Below, piece by piece: positions 34,243 to 42,612 of a stretch of DNA of 64,000 nt. A model generated the notes under the pieces. It made no database searches and had not been told where the DNA came from. It was given only the letters and a program-made list of their open reading frames with translations. Location: NCBI GenBank assembly GCA_024743255.1, contig JANSWY010000023.1:1-64000 (forward strand), written 5' to 3'. Made by a program: the position numbers and the translations under genes. The stretch is from a bacterium. GTDB lineage: Bacteria > Bacteroidota > Bacteroidia > Cytophagales > Cyclobacteriaceae. Every line of letters starts with the position of its first letter. The first letter of the stretch is position 1.

Positions 34243-36858
34243 TTATTCGTTTCTTAAGGTGTCAGCCGGATTTGACCTGGCCGCCTGAAGCGTTTGCCAT
34301 CCAATTACTAAAAAGCCAATCCCAAATAATATCAGGACTCCTAAAAGCAATTCTAGTGGGCCTACCTCTATGTGATTTTCATAACCACTGAAGAATACTT
34401 CATTAAAGAAAAGGTAGGTCAGTGGAACTGCTATGATTGCTGCAATCCCAATCATCCACAGGAATCCTCTGGATAACAAATAGACCAGGCTCTTCTCTGT
34501 GGCGCCCAATACTTTTCTTATGGATATCTCTTTGATCCTTGTCTCTGTGGTATAAACTGCCATACCCAATAAGCCCAGGATTGAAATGGAAACTGCCAAT
34601 ACTGATAGAAAACTCACAATCTTAAACATCATGATGTATTCGCCATAAGCTCGTTCAATTCTATCATCATAAAACTCAGCAGTAAAGGCATGAATATCAT
34701 CTACTTCCTTCCATGCCTTTTCCAATTTATCAAATGTGGCCATGATATCGGTTGATTCAACTTTTACATTCAGGTATGAGTATCTTTCCGCATTTCTGAA
34801 GATAACTGGTTTAATGCCTCCTTCTATTTTGGTGTACATAAAATCTTCCACCACCCCAATAATTTGCACCGGAGATCCCTCAACAGTAATTGTTTCTCCT
34901 ATTGCTTCAGATGGAGTACCCATTTTGAATCGTTTCAAAAGCGCTTCATTCACAATAGCATGAAGTTGGTTTTCTGTATTTGCTCTCTCTGGGAAATTCG
35001 ACCCGGCAATCAATTTATGTCCAAGGTTCTCGATGTAATTGACATCCACATCATTGTGATAAGCATGAACAGAATCAAGTGGATCTTTGTATTTTAAATT
35101 CAGCGTATAGATACTTCCGACACTTGAAATCATTGCTGACTTAGAAATCATTTTGACCTCTGGAATCTGTTCAATCAATTGCGTTAGTTGATCAGACTTT
35201 TCATTTGATCCTGTATTGATATTTAAGATATTTTCAGTTTCAAACCCTAAGTCGTAACTCATAGCATATCTGTACTGTTGGTATATAATCGTACTACTGA
35301 TGATAAAGGCTAATGAAATGGTAAACTGCAGAACAATCAATACTTTCCTGAAGCTTACAATTGAAAAGAGTTTGACTTTTGTGTAGTCTTTTAATACCAA
35401 CATTGCCTTGAGTTTAGACAAAAGAAATGCAGGCAAAAACCCTGAAACAATTCCGATAATCAGTGCGAAACAAATAAACAGTAATGCTTGTGAGAAATTG
35501 AATTCAAGATCTGTGATGGTCTGAATTCCATCATTGAGATTGAGAAACTGAGGTTTTATAACGACAAATACCCCAAATGCTACAATCAATGCTATTAATG
35601 AAATAATAACAGCTTCAATGATAAACTGAAAAAACACTTGTCCTCTGGTAGCTCCTACTACCTTTCTGATTCCGATTTCTTTGGCTCTTCTTAAAGACTT
35701 GGCAATTGATAAGTTCATGTAGTTGAAACTGGCCGTAAGTATCACAACTAGTGTAAGTAATGATACAATCACCAAGACATCCAGATCCATTACAATTCCA
35801 GGTTCATTACTGTATTCCTTTCCAGGAACAATATCGACGATATTCTGAGGGTATAAACCAACAACTTTATTACTGAGATCAGCATTTCTGCGATCTGAAA
35901 TCTCTGTCAGGATATTTGCAAAGTCTGTTTCTGTTTGTCCTTCCTGTAACAAAACGAACGTATGATACATCCACATATTAGTCCATGTTGATTCATAGTC
36001 AGGATACTTTTCTTTTACTTGATTTATGTGTGTGATGTAGGATGCAATAAAATCAAACTTAATATGTGAATGTTTAGGAGGATCTTCCACTACGGCTTTA
36101 ATGGTGTAGTTCTTATCCTTGATCTTTATAATCTGATTTACAGCACTCACATCATTGAACATCTTTTTGGCTGTTGATTCGGTAACTACCAACTGATAAG
36201 GAATATCTAAGACACCCTTAACATCACCCTCCAAAGTAGGAAATGAAAACACATCGAAATAACCTTCTGTCGCGTAATTTCCTTTAAGCTGAAATACTTC
36301 TCCGGTTTCCAAAAAAGCATCCGGACTGAAGTTCCTCCTGAAATGTGCAATGTGTTTGATTTGAGGATACTTCTTTAGTTCCTCCAATAAAGGCTGAGGC
36401 ACAGACGCCAATTCCATTGAATTGTTTGCATCTCCATATGTACTTGTAACTCTAAATATCCTTTCCTTATTTTCATGGAAAGTATCGTATCTGAGGACTT
36501 CAGATATAAATGCAATCATCAATAAACATACCGACATACTAAATGCCAATCCTATTACATTGATTCCTGAAAACAACCTGTTACGCGCAATGCTGCGCAA
36601 AGAGGTCTTTACGTAGTTGTTAAATAACGCTATGAAATTCATCCTTTTTATGAGTTTTGGTTTTTGCACGGTGTAGATTCTCATGAATTTCAACACATCA
36701 ATGAAATAGATCACATTAGCCCATCTTCTACCCTTCTTCTCAAGATTGCGATCATAGAATTCCCACAAATCTCCCTGAAGATCTTCCAACTTCGATTTCT
36801 TACAATAGAATGTAAGAAACCTATCAAGCCATTTTGGTGGTCCCTGGTAATCCATCAT
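34243..36858 (-). CDS. FtsX/MacB-type ABC permease with N-terminal prefix domain (unit 1)
   Basis: 871 residues. A cytoplasmic prefix (1-70; PPKWLDRFLTFYCKKSKLEDL, LQGDLWEFYDRN) matches the 'permease prefix domain 2' found beside PadR genes. Then come a first membrane helix (near 100), a MacB-like periplasmic domain, three membrane helices with the coupling motif AKSLRRAKEIGIRKVVGATRG, a second periplasmic domain, and a repeat of the helices with TRIKEISIRKVLGATEKSL. The family couples to a separate ATPase to export or act mechanically on envelope substrates; no ATPase gene is in the window. It overlaps PadR 1 by one base, so the pair is an operon. Confidence 0.92.
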   Translation of the reverse strand: MMDYQGPPKWLDRFLTFYCKKSKLEDLQGDLWEFYDRNLEKKGRRWANVIYFIDVLKFMRIYTVQKPKLIKRMNFIALFNNYVKTSLRSIARNRLFSGINVIGLAFSMSVCLLMIAFISEVLRYDTFHENKERIFRVTSTYGDANNSMELASVPQPLLEELKKYPQIKHIAHFRRNFSPDAFLETGEVFQLKGNYATEGYFDVFSFPTLEGDVKGVLDIPYQLVVTESTAKKMFNDVSAVNQIIKIKDKNYTIKAVVEDPPKHSHIKFDFIASYITHINQVKEKYPDYESTWTNMWMYHTFVLLQEGQTETDFANILTEISDRRNADLSNKVVGLYPQNIVDIVPGKEYSNEPGIVMDLDVLVIVSLLTLVVILTASFNYMNLSIAKSLRRAKEIGIRKVVGATRGQVFFQFIIEAVIISLIALIVAFGVFVVIKPQFLNLNDGIQTITDLEFNFSQALLFICFALIIGIVSGFLPAFLLSKLKAMLVLKDYTKVKLFSIVSFRKVLIVLQFTISLAFIISSTIIYQQYRYAMSYDLGFETENILNINTGSNEKSDQLTQLIEQIPEVKMISKSAMISSVGSIYTLNLKYKDPLDSVHAYHNDVDVNYIENLGHKLIAGSNFPERANTENQLHAIVNEALLKRFKMGTPSEAIGETITVEGSPVQIIGVVEDFMYTKIEGGIKPVIFRNAERYSYLNVKVESTDIMATFDKLEKAWKEVDDIHAFTAEFYDDRIERAYGEYIMMFKIVSFLSVLAVSISILGLLGMAVYTTETRIKEISIRKVLGATEKSLVYLLSRGFLWMIGIAAIIAVPLTYLFFNEVFFSGYENHIEVGPLELLLGVLILFGIGFLVIGWQTLQAARSNPADTLRNE

Positions 36859-37190
36859 TAAGCTTTGTTAAATACAAAATCAGGAATTTGACTCCAGAAC
36901 TTGTCTCGTTGTTCCTTTGATTTCAGTAAGGCAGACTTACCACTTTCAGATATAATGTAGAACCTCTTTCTTCTTCCGCCCCTTACATTTGTTGATTCTC
37001 CAAGTTGAGAATTAGCAAGACCCTTTTCTTCAAGGCGATTGAGTACTGAATGTACCACTCCCAGTTTGGCAGTACGGCCTGTGACCCTTTCAAGCTCGTC
37101 TATAATTGCAACGCTGTAAGCTTCTTCCTGCAGCGAAGCAATTGCCAGAAGTACTAATTCTTCAAACTCTCCTAAGTTGGTTCCTTTCAT
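36858..37190 (-). CDS. PadR-family transcriptional repressor (unit 1)
   Basis: 110 residues: winged helix-turn-helix with N-terminal GEFEELVLLAIASLQEEAYSV, recognition region TGRTAKLGVVHSVLNRLEEKGL and wing GGRRKRFYIISESG. The C-terminal dimerisation helix is short, as in small PadR proteins. It precedes and overlaps the permease of unit 1 and is preceded by a perfect 24-bp palindrome at 37213-37236, so autorepression is likely. Confidence 0.92.
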   Translation of the reverse strand: MKGTNLGEFEELVLLAIASLQEEAYSVAIIDELERVTGRTAKLGVVHSVLNRLEEKGLANSQLGESTNVRGGRRKRFYIISESGKSALLKSKEQRDKFWSQIPDFVFNKA

Positions 37191-37212
37191 AAGAATTTAT
37201 TTATTCAGTAAA

Positions 37213-37236
37213 TGTATGTAAAATATTTTACATACA
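37213..37236. promoter_or_regulatory. Perfect 24-bp palindrome, probable PadR operator
   Basis: TGTATGTAAAAT is followed directly by its reverse complement. It contains ATGT-N10-ACAT, close to the ATGT-N8-ACAT sites known for PadR. On the minus strand it covers the spacer between a -33-like TTTTG (37235-37239) and a -7-like TACATTTA (37209-37216), 23 bp before the PadR 1 start. Binding would block its own promoter. Confidence 0.75.
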
Positions 37237-37605
37237 AAATGTGAATTAATGAAAGAGCTTAAATCAAAAGCATAACAGGTAACTAAAAAGTAAAAGAAAG
37301 TAGTAAGCCCAATAAATTAAGGTACCTTTGTATCAGAAAGTTGGAATTAACAATTCAATTCCCACGTAAGAATCGAAAAGGCCTCCCTAAAAAGATATCA
37401 GTTCCTTTCCTACAATTCTAAGTTCATTATGGGATAAGCCCTGCATTAAAGTGGTTCAGGCTTTCAATACAAAATCCCACTAATACTTCCACGAACCAGA
37501 AGCTATTTTTGAGCTCAATGGAGCTAAGCACTAAGATATATAACCTGAAGTGAGCGATCACCTCACATGTTAGAAGATAATTATTAACAATTAAGTATTA
37601 CAATT
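37237..37605 (+). promoter_or_regulatory. Long untranslated leader/promoter region of the cold-shock gene
   Basis: This stretch has no credible gene. A full -7 match TACCTTTG lies at 37323-37330 on the plus strand, which would give a leader of about 270 nt. The leader can fold: GGAATT/AATTCC at 37342-37361; a nested stem pairing GGGAT with ATCCC and AGCC with GGCT at about 37430-37480; and GTGAG/CTCAC at about 37550-37566. Long structured leaders are usual for cold-shock mRNAs and act as thermosensors in some bacteria. No -33 element is clear. Confidence 0.45.
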
Positions 37606-37797
37606 ATGAAAGAAGGAACAGTTAAGTTCTTCAATGAATCCAAAGGTTTTGGTTTCATTACCCCAGATGATTCAAGTAAAGAAATATTCGTTCATCAGAG
37701 TGGATTAGTCGATTACATCCGAGAAAATGACAAGGTTCAATATGACGAGGAACCTGGCAAAAAAGGGATGAACGCAGTGAATGTAAAGAAAGTATAG
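37606..37797 (+). CDS. Cold-shock domain protein (CspA-like)
   Basis: 63 residues, one cold-shock domain with RNP1-type GFGFI (KFFNESKGFGFITPDD) and RNP2-type IFVHQSG motifs. It binds single-stranded nucleic acid and melts RNA structure at low temperature. The protein ends at NAVNVKKV, the usual family length for Bacteroidota. It has its own promoter region and a strong terminator. Confidence 0.95.
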   Translation: MKEGTVKFFNESKGFGFITPDDSSKEIFVHQSGLVDYIRENDKVQYDEEPGKKGMNAVNVKKV

Positions 37798-37818
37798 TAT
37801 TACCTACCTTTATTCATT

Positions 37819-37852
37819 AAAGGCCCTTAGTTAACACTAAGGGCCTTTTTTA
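37819..37852 (+). terminator. Rho-independent terminator of the cold-shock gene
   Basis: AAGGCCCTTAGT (37820-37831) pairs perfectly with ACTAAGGGCCTT (37836-37847) around a TAAC loop, followed by a T run. It lies 22 bp after the stop codon. The left-hand A run makes weaker action on the minus strand possible, which would end the 37872-38345 transcript. Confidence 0.92.
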
Positions 37853-37871
37853 TGAATCTAGTCGCACGATT

Positions 37872-38345
37872 CTACTCCAACTCCTTCATAATCCTCGCAA
37901 TCCTTTCAACCTTGGTCTCATCAGTTTTGGCTTCATAAATCCAATCAATGTAAGTTTTCTGTTGGCCCTCAGTTAGATTTAGAAATGACTCATACACTCT
38001 TTGAGGTTCATTTTTGAAGCATTCGATGATTTCTTCTGGAATTTCAATTGGGGATTCATCCAATGCAAGTACAATGTTTACAAAGTCTCCTGCTTCCTTT
38101 TTGATGACTTTTCTAATGGCTGCTTTTACAGGAAGAAACAATCTCCCCTCTCCCATTGGCATGAGTTTGTATTGCTTTAATTCATAACCATCAATACTTC
38201 CTTTTACTTTCACCCAACCAAATGGGTTATTCTTATTTTGAGTGATTTCAGGAATAGCCGCATAGGTCCAACCGCCTTTGCCTGGAAATTTCTGAAGTAA
38301 ATACTGGCCGTTTACTAGATTACCGCTCATACCTGAATCCTTCAT
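37872..38345 (-). CDS. YdeI/OmdA-type protein with DUF1905-like domain
   Basis: 157 residues. The N-terminal half resembles DUF1905 (FPGKGGWTYAAIPEI, FGWVKVKGSIDGYELKQYKLMPMGEG); the C-terminal half is the OmdA/YdeI tail (YESFLNLTEGQQKTYIDWIYEAKTDETKVERI). The start may be ATG 38345 or ATG 38330; both overlap the end of the preceding gene. A cytoplasmic bacteriocin-protection-like family of unknown biochemistry. Confidence 0.8.
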   Translation of the reverse strand: MKDSGMSGNLVNGQYLLQKFPGKGGWTYAAIPEITQNKNNPFGWVKVKGSIDGYELKQYKLMPMGEGRLFLPVKAAIRKVIKKEAGDFVNIVLALDESPIEIPEEIIECFKNEPQRVYESFLNLTEGQQKTYIDWIYEAKTDETKVERIARIMKELE

Positions 38346-39081
38346 AACTTACTTCTTGTTCAGAATCGAAGCTACTGAAACGTAAATGGAAAATACCTAA
38401 TTCTGGTGTTTCATACTTAATAACAGTAGAATCAGAATAAATAAAGACAGGATGCTTTATAGACCTGGAGTATCTCAATAGTTCACCAAACTCTAATTCA
38501 TTTAACTCCAAATAACGAATCAAAGATTCATCCAGGTCCGTGGTATTCTGAACAGTAACTTCATAAATCCAATTACTGGGAATCTGCTTTGTTTCATCCT
38601 CCAAATTTATCTTCAGAGTGTTTTCAATTATTGCAACATCTCCATATCTATTACTGCTTAACTCATATAGTTCCCACGGTCTGTTTACTTTAGATAGGTT
38701 TTGGTCTTCAATTTTCAAGGTCACAGATTCATTGTGTGCATTAAACCTTAAATAGCTAAGCTTCTTTGAGTTGTTCAATAATCTGTCGATTTCTCTCAGG
38801 TCTCTGGTTTGTGTATTTATATCATCTTTCATCTCATTTCTGAAAAATGATTTTAATTCAACATTTTCTTCAGACTCTCCAAAAATGTAAAACAGAACAA
38901 CCAACAAAGTTAGGAATGCAGTTATACCTAATACTAATGTCCCAAATATGCTAACAAATTTCTCGGGCTTTGTTTTTTCACGAGTTGGACGCACAGTATC
39001 CTTCTCAGAAAAGTAATTCTTGATATTCTTGAAGACTTTCTTTGGTTTAGAAAGCTTCATCATTGGTCCGTATGGCAACAT
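38320..39081 (-). CDS. Hypothetical single-pass membrane protein
   Basis: 253 residues from ATG 39081 (ATG 39063 also possible). The N-terminal 45 residues are basic (KKVFKNIKNYF, RPTREKTKPEKF), then one membrane helix (about 47-68; GTLVLGITAFLTLLVVLFYIFG) and a mostly beta extracytoplasmic region. No recognised domain. It overlaps the next gene by 26 bases, suggesting coupling. Confidence 0.7.
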   Translation of the reverse strand: MLPYGPMMKLSKPKKVFKNIKNYFSEKDTVRPTREKTKPEKFVSIFGTLVLGITAFLTLLVVLFYIFGESEENVELKSFFRNEMKDDINTQTRDLREIDRLLNNSKKLSYLRFNAHNESVTLKIEDQNLSKVNRPWELYELSSNRYGDVAIIENTLKINLEDETKQIPSNWIYEVTVQNTTDLDESLIRYLELNELEFGELLRYSRSIKHPVFIYSDSTVIKYETPELGIFHLRFSSFDSEQEVSYEGFRYER

Positions 39082-39113
39082 ATATTCAGATGGTTAATGA
39101 ATGCGATAAGCCA

Positions 39114-39509
39114 CTAGCTCTGCTCGAATAATTCCTTTACTTCTGGTTTGTTGATTTCTATAATCGTAAACACCCCAAGAAGGATTCCAAGAATGCCTGA
39201 AAAACAATTCAATATAGCAACAACTAAGATAAATGTATAATTCTTTCTATCTCGGATGTAATTGGAGGCTAAAATGGTGGCTACTCCCGTTCCAACAATA
39301 AATATCAATGCCACCACTCCAATAATCATGAAGATCAATCCGATATCAAATGGTGGCGGATCCTGAATTTCTTCCATTTCTATCATCGTTGAAAGAAAGC
39401 CTCCCAGGAAAATGTAAATAAGCGGTAAAAACGACATCAGCAATGTCAATATCCCCTTGATCAAATAAAGGGTTTTGAAGGTGTCTAGATTGTTTGACTT
39501 AGTATTCAT
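39114..39509 (-). CDS. Small integral membrane protein
   Basis: 131 residues with three or four hydrophobic helices (LYLIKGILTLLMSFLPLIYIF; IGLIFMIIGVVALIFIVGTG; FILVVAILNCFSGILGILLG) and a charged C-terminus. It resembles DUF4064-like small membrane proteins in length and layout, but this is a weak guess. It is 32 bp upstream of the previous entry on the same strand and probably in its operon. Confidence 0.7.
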   Translation of the reverse strand: MNTKSNNLDTFKTLYLIKGILTLLMSFLPLIYIFLGGFLSTMIEMEEIQDPPPFDIGLIFMIIGVVALIFIVGTGVATILASNYIRDRKNYTFILVVAILNCFSGILGILLGVFTIIEINKPEVKELFEQS

Positions 39510-39639
39510 GAGTTTTGGGTTTTAAATTTTGAGTTTCCTACTTTGTTAGTAACCGAAACTATACAATTTATTACAGATGAATAACAATTTCGAATAGTGC
39601 ATAATAATTCACATAAGACAAAACCAAAACCCAAGGACT

Positions 39640-42258
39640 CTATTCGTATTTCAATGACTCCACCGGATTAGCTCTTACTGCTTTGCCAACCTGCAGTGAA
39701 ATGGTTAGCCATGCAATAACAAATGACAAAACACCTCCCAGAATAAATAGTAACGGATTGATTGTAATGCGATAAGCAAAATTGTCCAACCACAAATTCA
39801 TTAGGTAATAAGAAGCTGGAGCTGAGATTATGAATGCAAGGATTACGGATAAGCCAAAGTCTTTGGATAGTAATACTAACAGCTGTCTTCTGGAAGCTCC
39901 AAGTACTTTTCTAATTCCTATTTCTTTTAATCTGTTCTGGACAGTTATGGATGTCAATCCAAACAATCCCATACACCCAATTATGATAGATAAAGCTCCG
40001 ATTAATGACAACACTGATTGCATTTGTTGATCAGACTTGTACAATTGATCGAAATGGTCATCCAGGAATTGATATTGAATTGGTATATCAGAATACTTAT
40101 TGTAGATCTCTTCTACTTGCCTTACGGATTCTTTCAAATTACTACCATTAAGTTTTACAGACATTTCTCTATAGCCAATCGCTTTGCTTGACAATAAAAT
40201 CAGATTATCGATTTCATTGTGAAGAGTATTGAAGTTAAAGTCTTTAGTGACACCAATAATTGAACCTAACGAATCATTAGGATACCAACCCATACCTGCT
40301 TTTACACCAATTGCATCTTCAAGCCCCAAATCCTTAGTCATTGATTGATTGACAATAAAAGCCAATCCATCATCGGTACTGAAGTCATTCGAGAAGTTTC
40401 TTCCCGCTATAAGTTCGATATCAAATACATCCAGGTAATCATGATCCACATAAAGACTGGCTGGTACAAAGAAGCTTAGTCCGGAATCCAATTGAATTTT
40501 GAATCCCCGTTGATGAAAATCATTCCCTATTCTATGTCCTGATCCGGTTACTCCTAAAACATTAGATTGCTTCAACAATTCCTGTTTCATCTGATCATAA
40601 AAATTCATTGCATCATCATCAATCAATGACACTTGAAGAATATGTTCTTTATTGAAACCCAGATCCTTGTTTTTGATATAGCTTAACTGATCAATAATAA
40701 TCATGGTAGATACAATCATTCCAATGGCCAGGCTAAACTGAACCACCACCAATCCACTTCTTAAATAAGACTTCCCGGATTTGCTTGTGAAGCCTTTAAT
40801 TACTTCGGTCAATTTGAATTTGGATAGGTATAGAGAAGGATATATTCCTGCAATCACACCTATCATTATTGTGAGAAGTAGAGTTGCTAAAATCACATTC
40901 TGATCCATGAAAATAGATTGCAATTCATAGCTTCTTTCTATCAGGTTATTTAGATATGGCAAACCTGCCCAAACTAAAAGTATCGAAACTATTAGGGCCA
41001 TAAATGAGAGCAAGATAGTCTCAAGCTGAAACTGCATAACTACCTGATTTCTGATTGCCCCTAAAGTTTTTCTAACCCCCACTTCTTTCGTCCTATATCC
41101 AGATCTGGCGGTGGTAAGATTTGTGAAATTTATTATTGCAATGATGAGAAGCAATACACCAATGAATATGAAGATATTTAAATACAATCTGTCAAATTTC
41201 CTGTAATTGTAATAGTCGTGAACCATGAAGGAAGAACCCAAATGAATATCCCGGAGAGCTTGCAAATAGAGTGTGTAGTTCTCACTATGATTCTTTCCAC
41301 TTGCATTATCAAGCACTTCAGGGAAAGCAGCATATAACTTCTGATAATCAGCATCTTCCGTCATCTCAACATAAGTAGTGATAAAGCTACCTGTAAACTC
41401 ATTATTGTAGTTGCCCCTCACCTTTATAAAGTTTTCAAGACTAAAAACCATCTTGAATTGCAAATGAGAATTCTCAGCTATGTCTTCAAAAACAGCATTG
41501 ATTACATACTCTTCTCCGTCCCTTCTAAATGTCTTTCCTACCACGTCAAGAGTTCTGTACAAATTCATTGCTGTAGACCTGGAAATAGCGACATCTTTAT
41601 ATGAGCGAAAAACATTGTTTCGGTCACCGTTTATGAGATTGAAATCAAATAGCTGGAAGAAGTTGTGATCAACGGATTTAATGCCATCCATTAAGACGTT
41701 TCCATCTTTCAATTCTATTACCTCATCGCCAACACTAAGCACCCTGGTGTATTGTAAAATCTCTGGAAAGTGATCTGTAAATACCGGACCAACTCCACCC
41801 ATTGTAAATGGAATATCCTGGCCGCTGGAACCTTCATACTTCTCCGTCTCCCAGAATCTATAGATGTTCTTTTTATGGAAGTTGTCAAATGACAGCTCTT
41901 CCTGAACAAACAGGAATATCACCAAACAAATGGCCATTCCTACAGAGAGACTACTAATATTGATTAATGAAAATGTCTTGTGCTTCAGGAGATTTCTCCA
42001 GGCACTTTTCATATAATTCTTGTACATACTTTGAGTTAAAAAATACCTTGTGACAATATTGTCTTTTATTATTCCCGGGCGAAAAAGAAGAAGCACATCC
42101 CAAAACATCAGCAGTTTAGGAAACCTGGAAACACCACGTCTTTCACTGTACAGCTCAGAGAGATCACCTTCCACATCTTCCACCATATCAGGATGGCAAA
42201 ACCACTGGAGTAGCTTCATCATCCATTTGGGAGGATTGTTGTTGTTTGAGTTAATCAT
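39640..42258 (-). CDS. FtsX/MacB-type ABC permease with N-terminal prefix domain (unit 2)
   Basis: 872 residues. The prefix domain (PPKWMMKLLQWFCHPDMVEDV, EGDLSELYSERRG) is followed by the duplicated MacB periplasmic/FtsX permease layout, with coupling helices RTKEVGVRKTLGAIRNQVV and NRLKEIGIRKVLGASRRQLL. Start ATG overlaps the PadR 2 stop (ATGA). Related to, but clearly diverged from, the permeases at 34243 and 42613. ATPase partner not in window. Confidence 0.92.
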   Translation of the reverse strand: MINSNNNNPPKWMMKLLQWFCHPDMVEDVEGDLSELYSERRGVSRFPKLLMFWDVLLLFRPGIIKDNIVTRYFLTQSMYKNYMKSAWRNLLKHKTFSLINISSLSVGMAICLVIFLFVQEELSFDNFHKKNIYRFWETEKYEGSSGQDIPFTMGGVGPVFTDHFPEILQYTRVLSVGDEVIELKDGNVLMDGIKSVDHNFFQLFDFNLINGDRNNVFRSYKDVAISRSTAMNLYRTLDVVGKTFRRDGEEYVINAVFEDIAENSHLQFKMVFSLENFIKVRGNYNNEFTGSFITTYVEMTEDADYQKLYAAFPEVLDNASGKNHSENYTLYLQALRDIHLGSSFMVHDYYNYRKFDRLYLNIFIFIGVLLLIIAIINFTNLTTARSGYRTKEVGVRKTLGAIRNQVVMQFQLETILLSFMALIVSILLVWAGLPYLNNLIERSYELQSIFMDQNVILATLLLTIMIGVIAGIYPSLYLSKFKLTEVIKGFTSKSGKSYLRSGLVVVQFSLAIGMIVSTMIIIDQLSYIKNKDLGFNKEHILQVSLIDDDAMNFYDQMKQELLKQSNVLGVTGSGHRIGNDFHQRGFKIQLDSGLSFFVPASLYVDHDYLDVFDIELIAGRNFSNDFSTDDGLAFIVNQSMTKDLGLEDAIGVKAGMGWYPNDSLGSIIGVTKDFNFNTLHNEIDNLILLSSKAIGYREMSVKLNGSNLKESVRQVEEIYNKYSDIPIQYQFLDDHFDQLYKSDQQMQSVLSLIGALSIIIGCMGLFGLTSITVQNRLKEIGIRKVLGASRRQLLVLLSKDFGLSVILAFIISAPASYYLMNLWLDNFAYRITINPLLFILGGVLSFVIAWLTISLQVGKAVRANPVESLKYE

Positions 42259-42593
42259 GAAAATTTGAAATCGAATGCCACATCAGGAATGGAATCCCAA
42301 AGTTGTTTCCTGGTTTCCATCACACTTTCAAGGGCCGTCTTACCGTAAGGAGTTACTTTGAAATACCTTTTACGTTTCCCTCCTCTTACTGCGGTGGCTT
42401 CACCAAACTCTGATGATAGAAAGCCCTTCTTTTCCAGTCGGTTGAGCGCAGTTCTCATGGCTCCCACACTTACTTTCCGCTTTAGCCTTTCTTCGATTTC
42501 CTTTTTGATTGTGATTCCATAGGCATCATTATATAATACCGCCACGGTTAGCATCACAATTTCTTCGAATTCTCCAATTGAATTTTTACTCAT
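42255..42593 (-). CDS. PadR-family transcriptional repressor (unit 2)
   Basis: 112 residues: winged helix (GEFEEIVMLTVAVLYNDAYGI, VSVGAMRTALNRLEKKGFL, wing GGKRKRYFKVTPYG). Closely related to PadR 1 in layout and C-terminus (SIPDVAFDF against QIPDFVFN). It sits between two permease genes: 19 bp after permease 3 and overlapping permease 2, so it is inside one long operon rather than at its head. Confidence 0.92.
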   Translation of the reverse strand: MSKNSIGEFEEIVMLTVAVLYNDAYGITIKKEIEERLKRKVSVGAMRTALNRLEKKGFLSSEFGEATAVRGGKRKRYFKVTPYGKTALESVMETRKQLWDSIPDVAFDFKFS

Positions 42594-42612
42594 TTGAGTT
42601 ATCTAATTAAGG

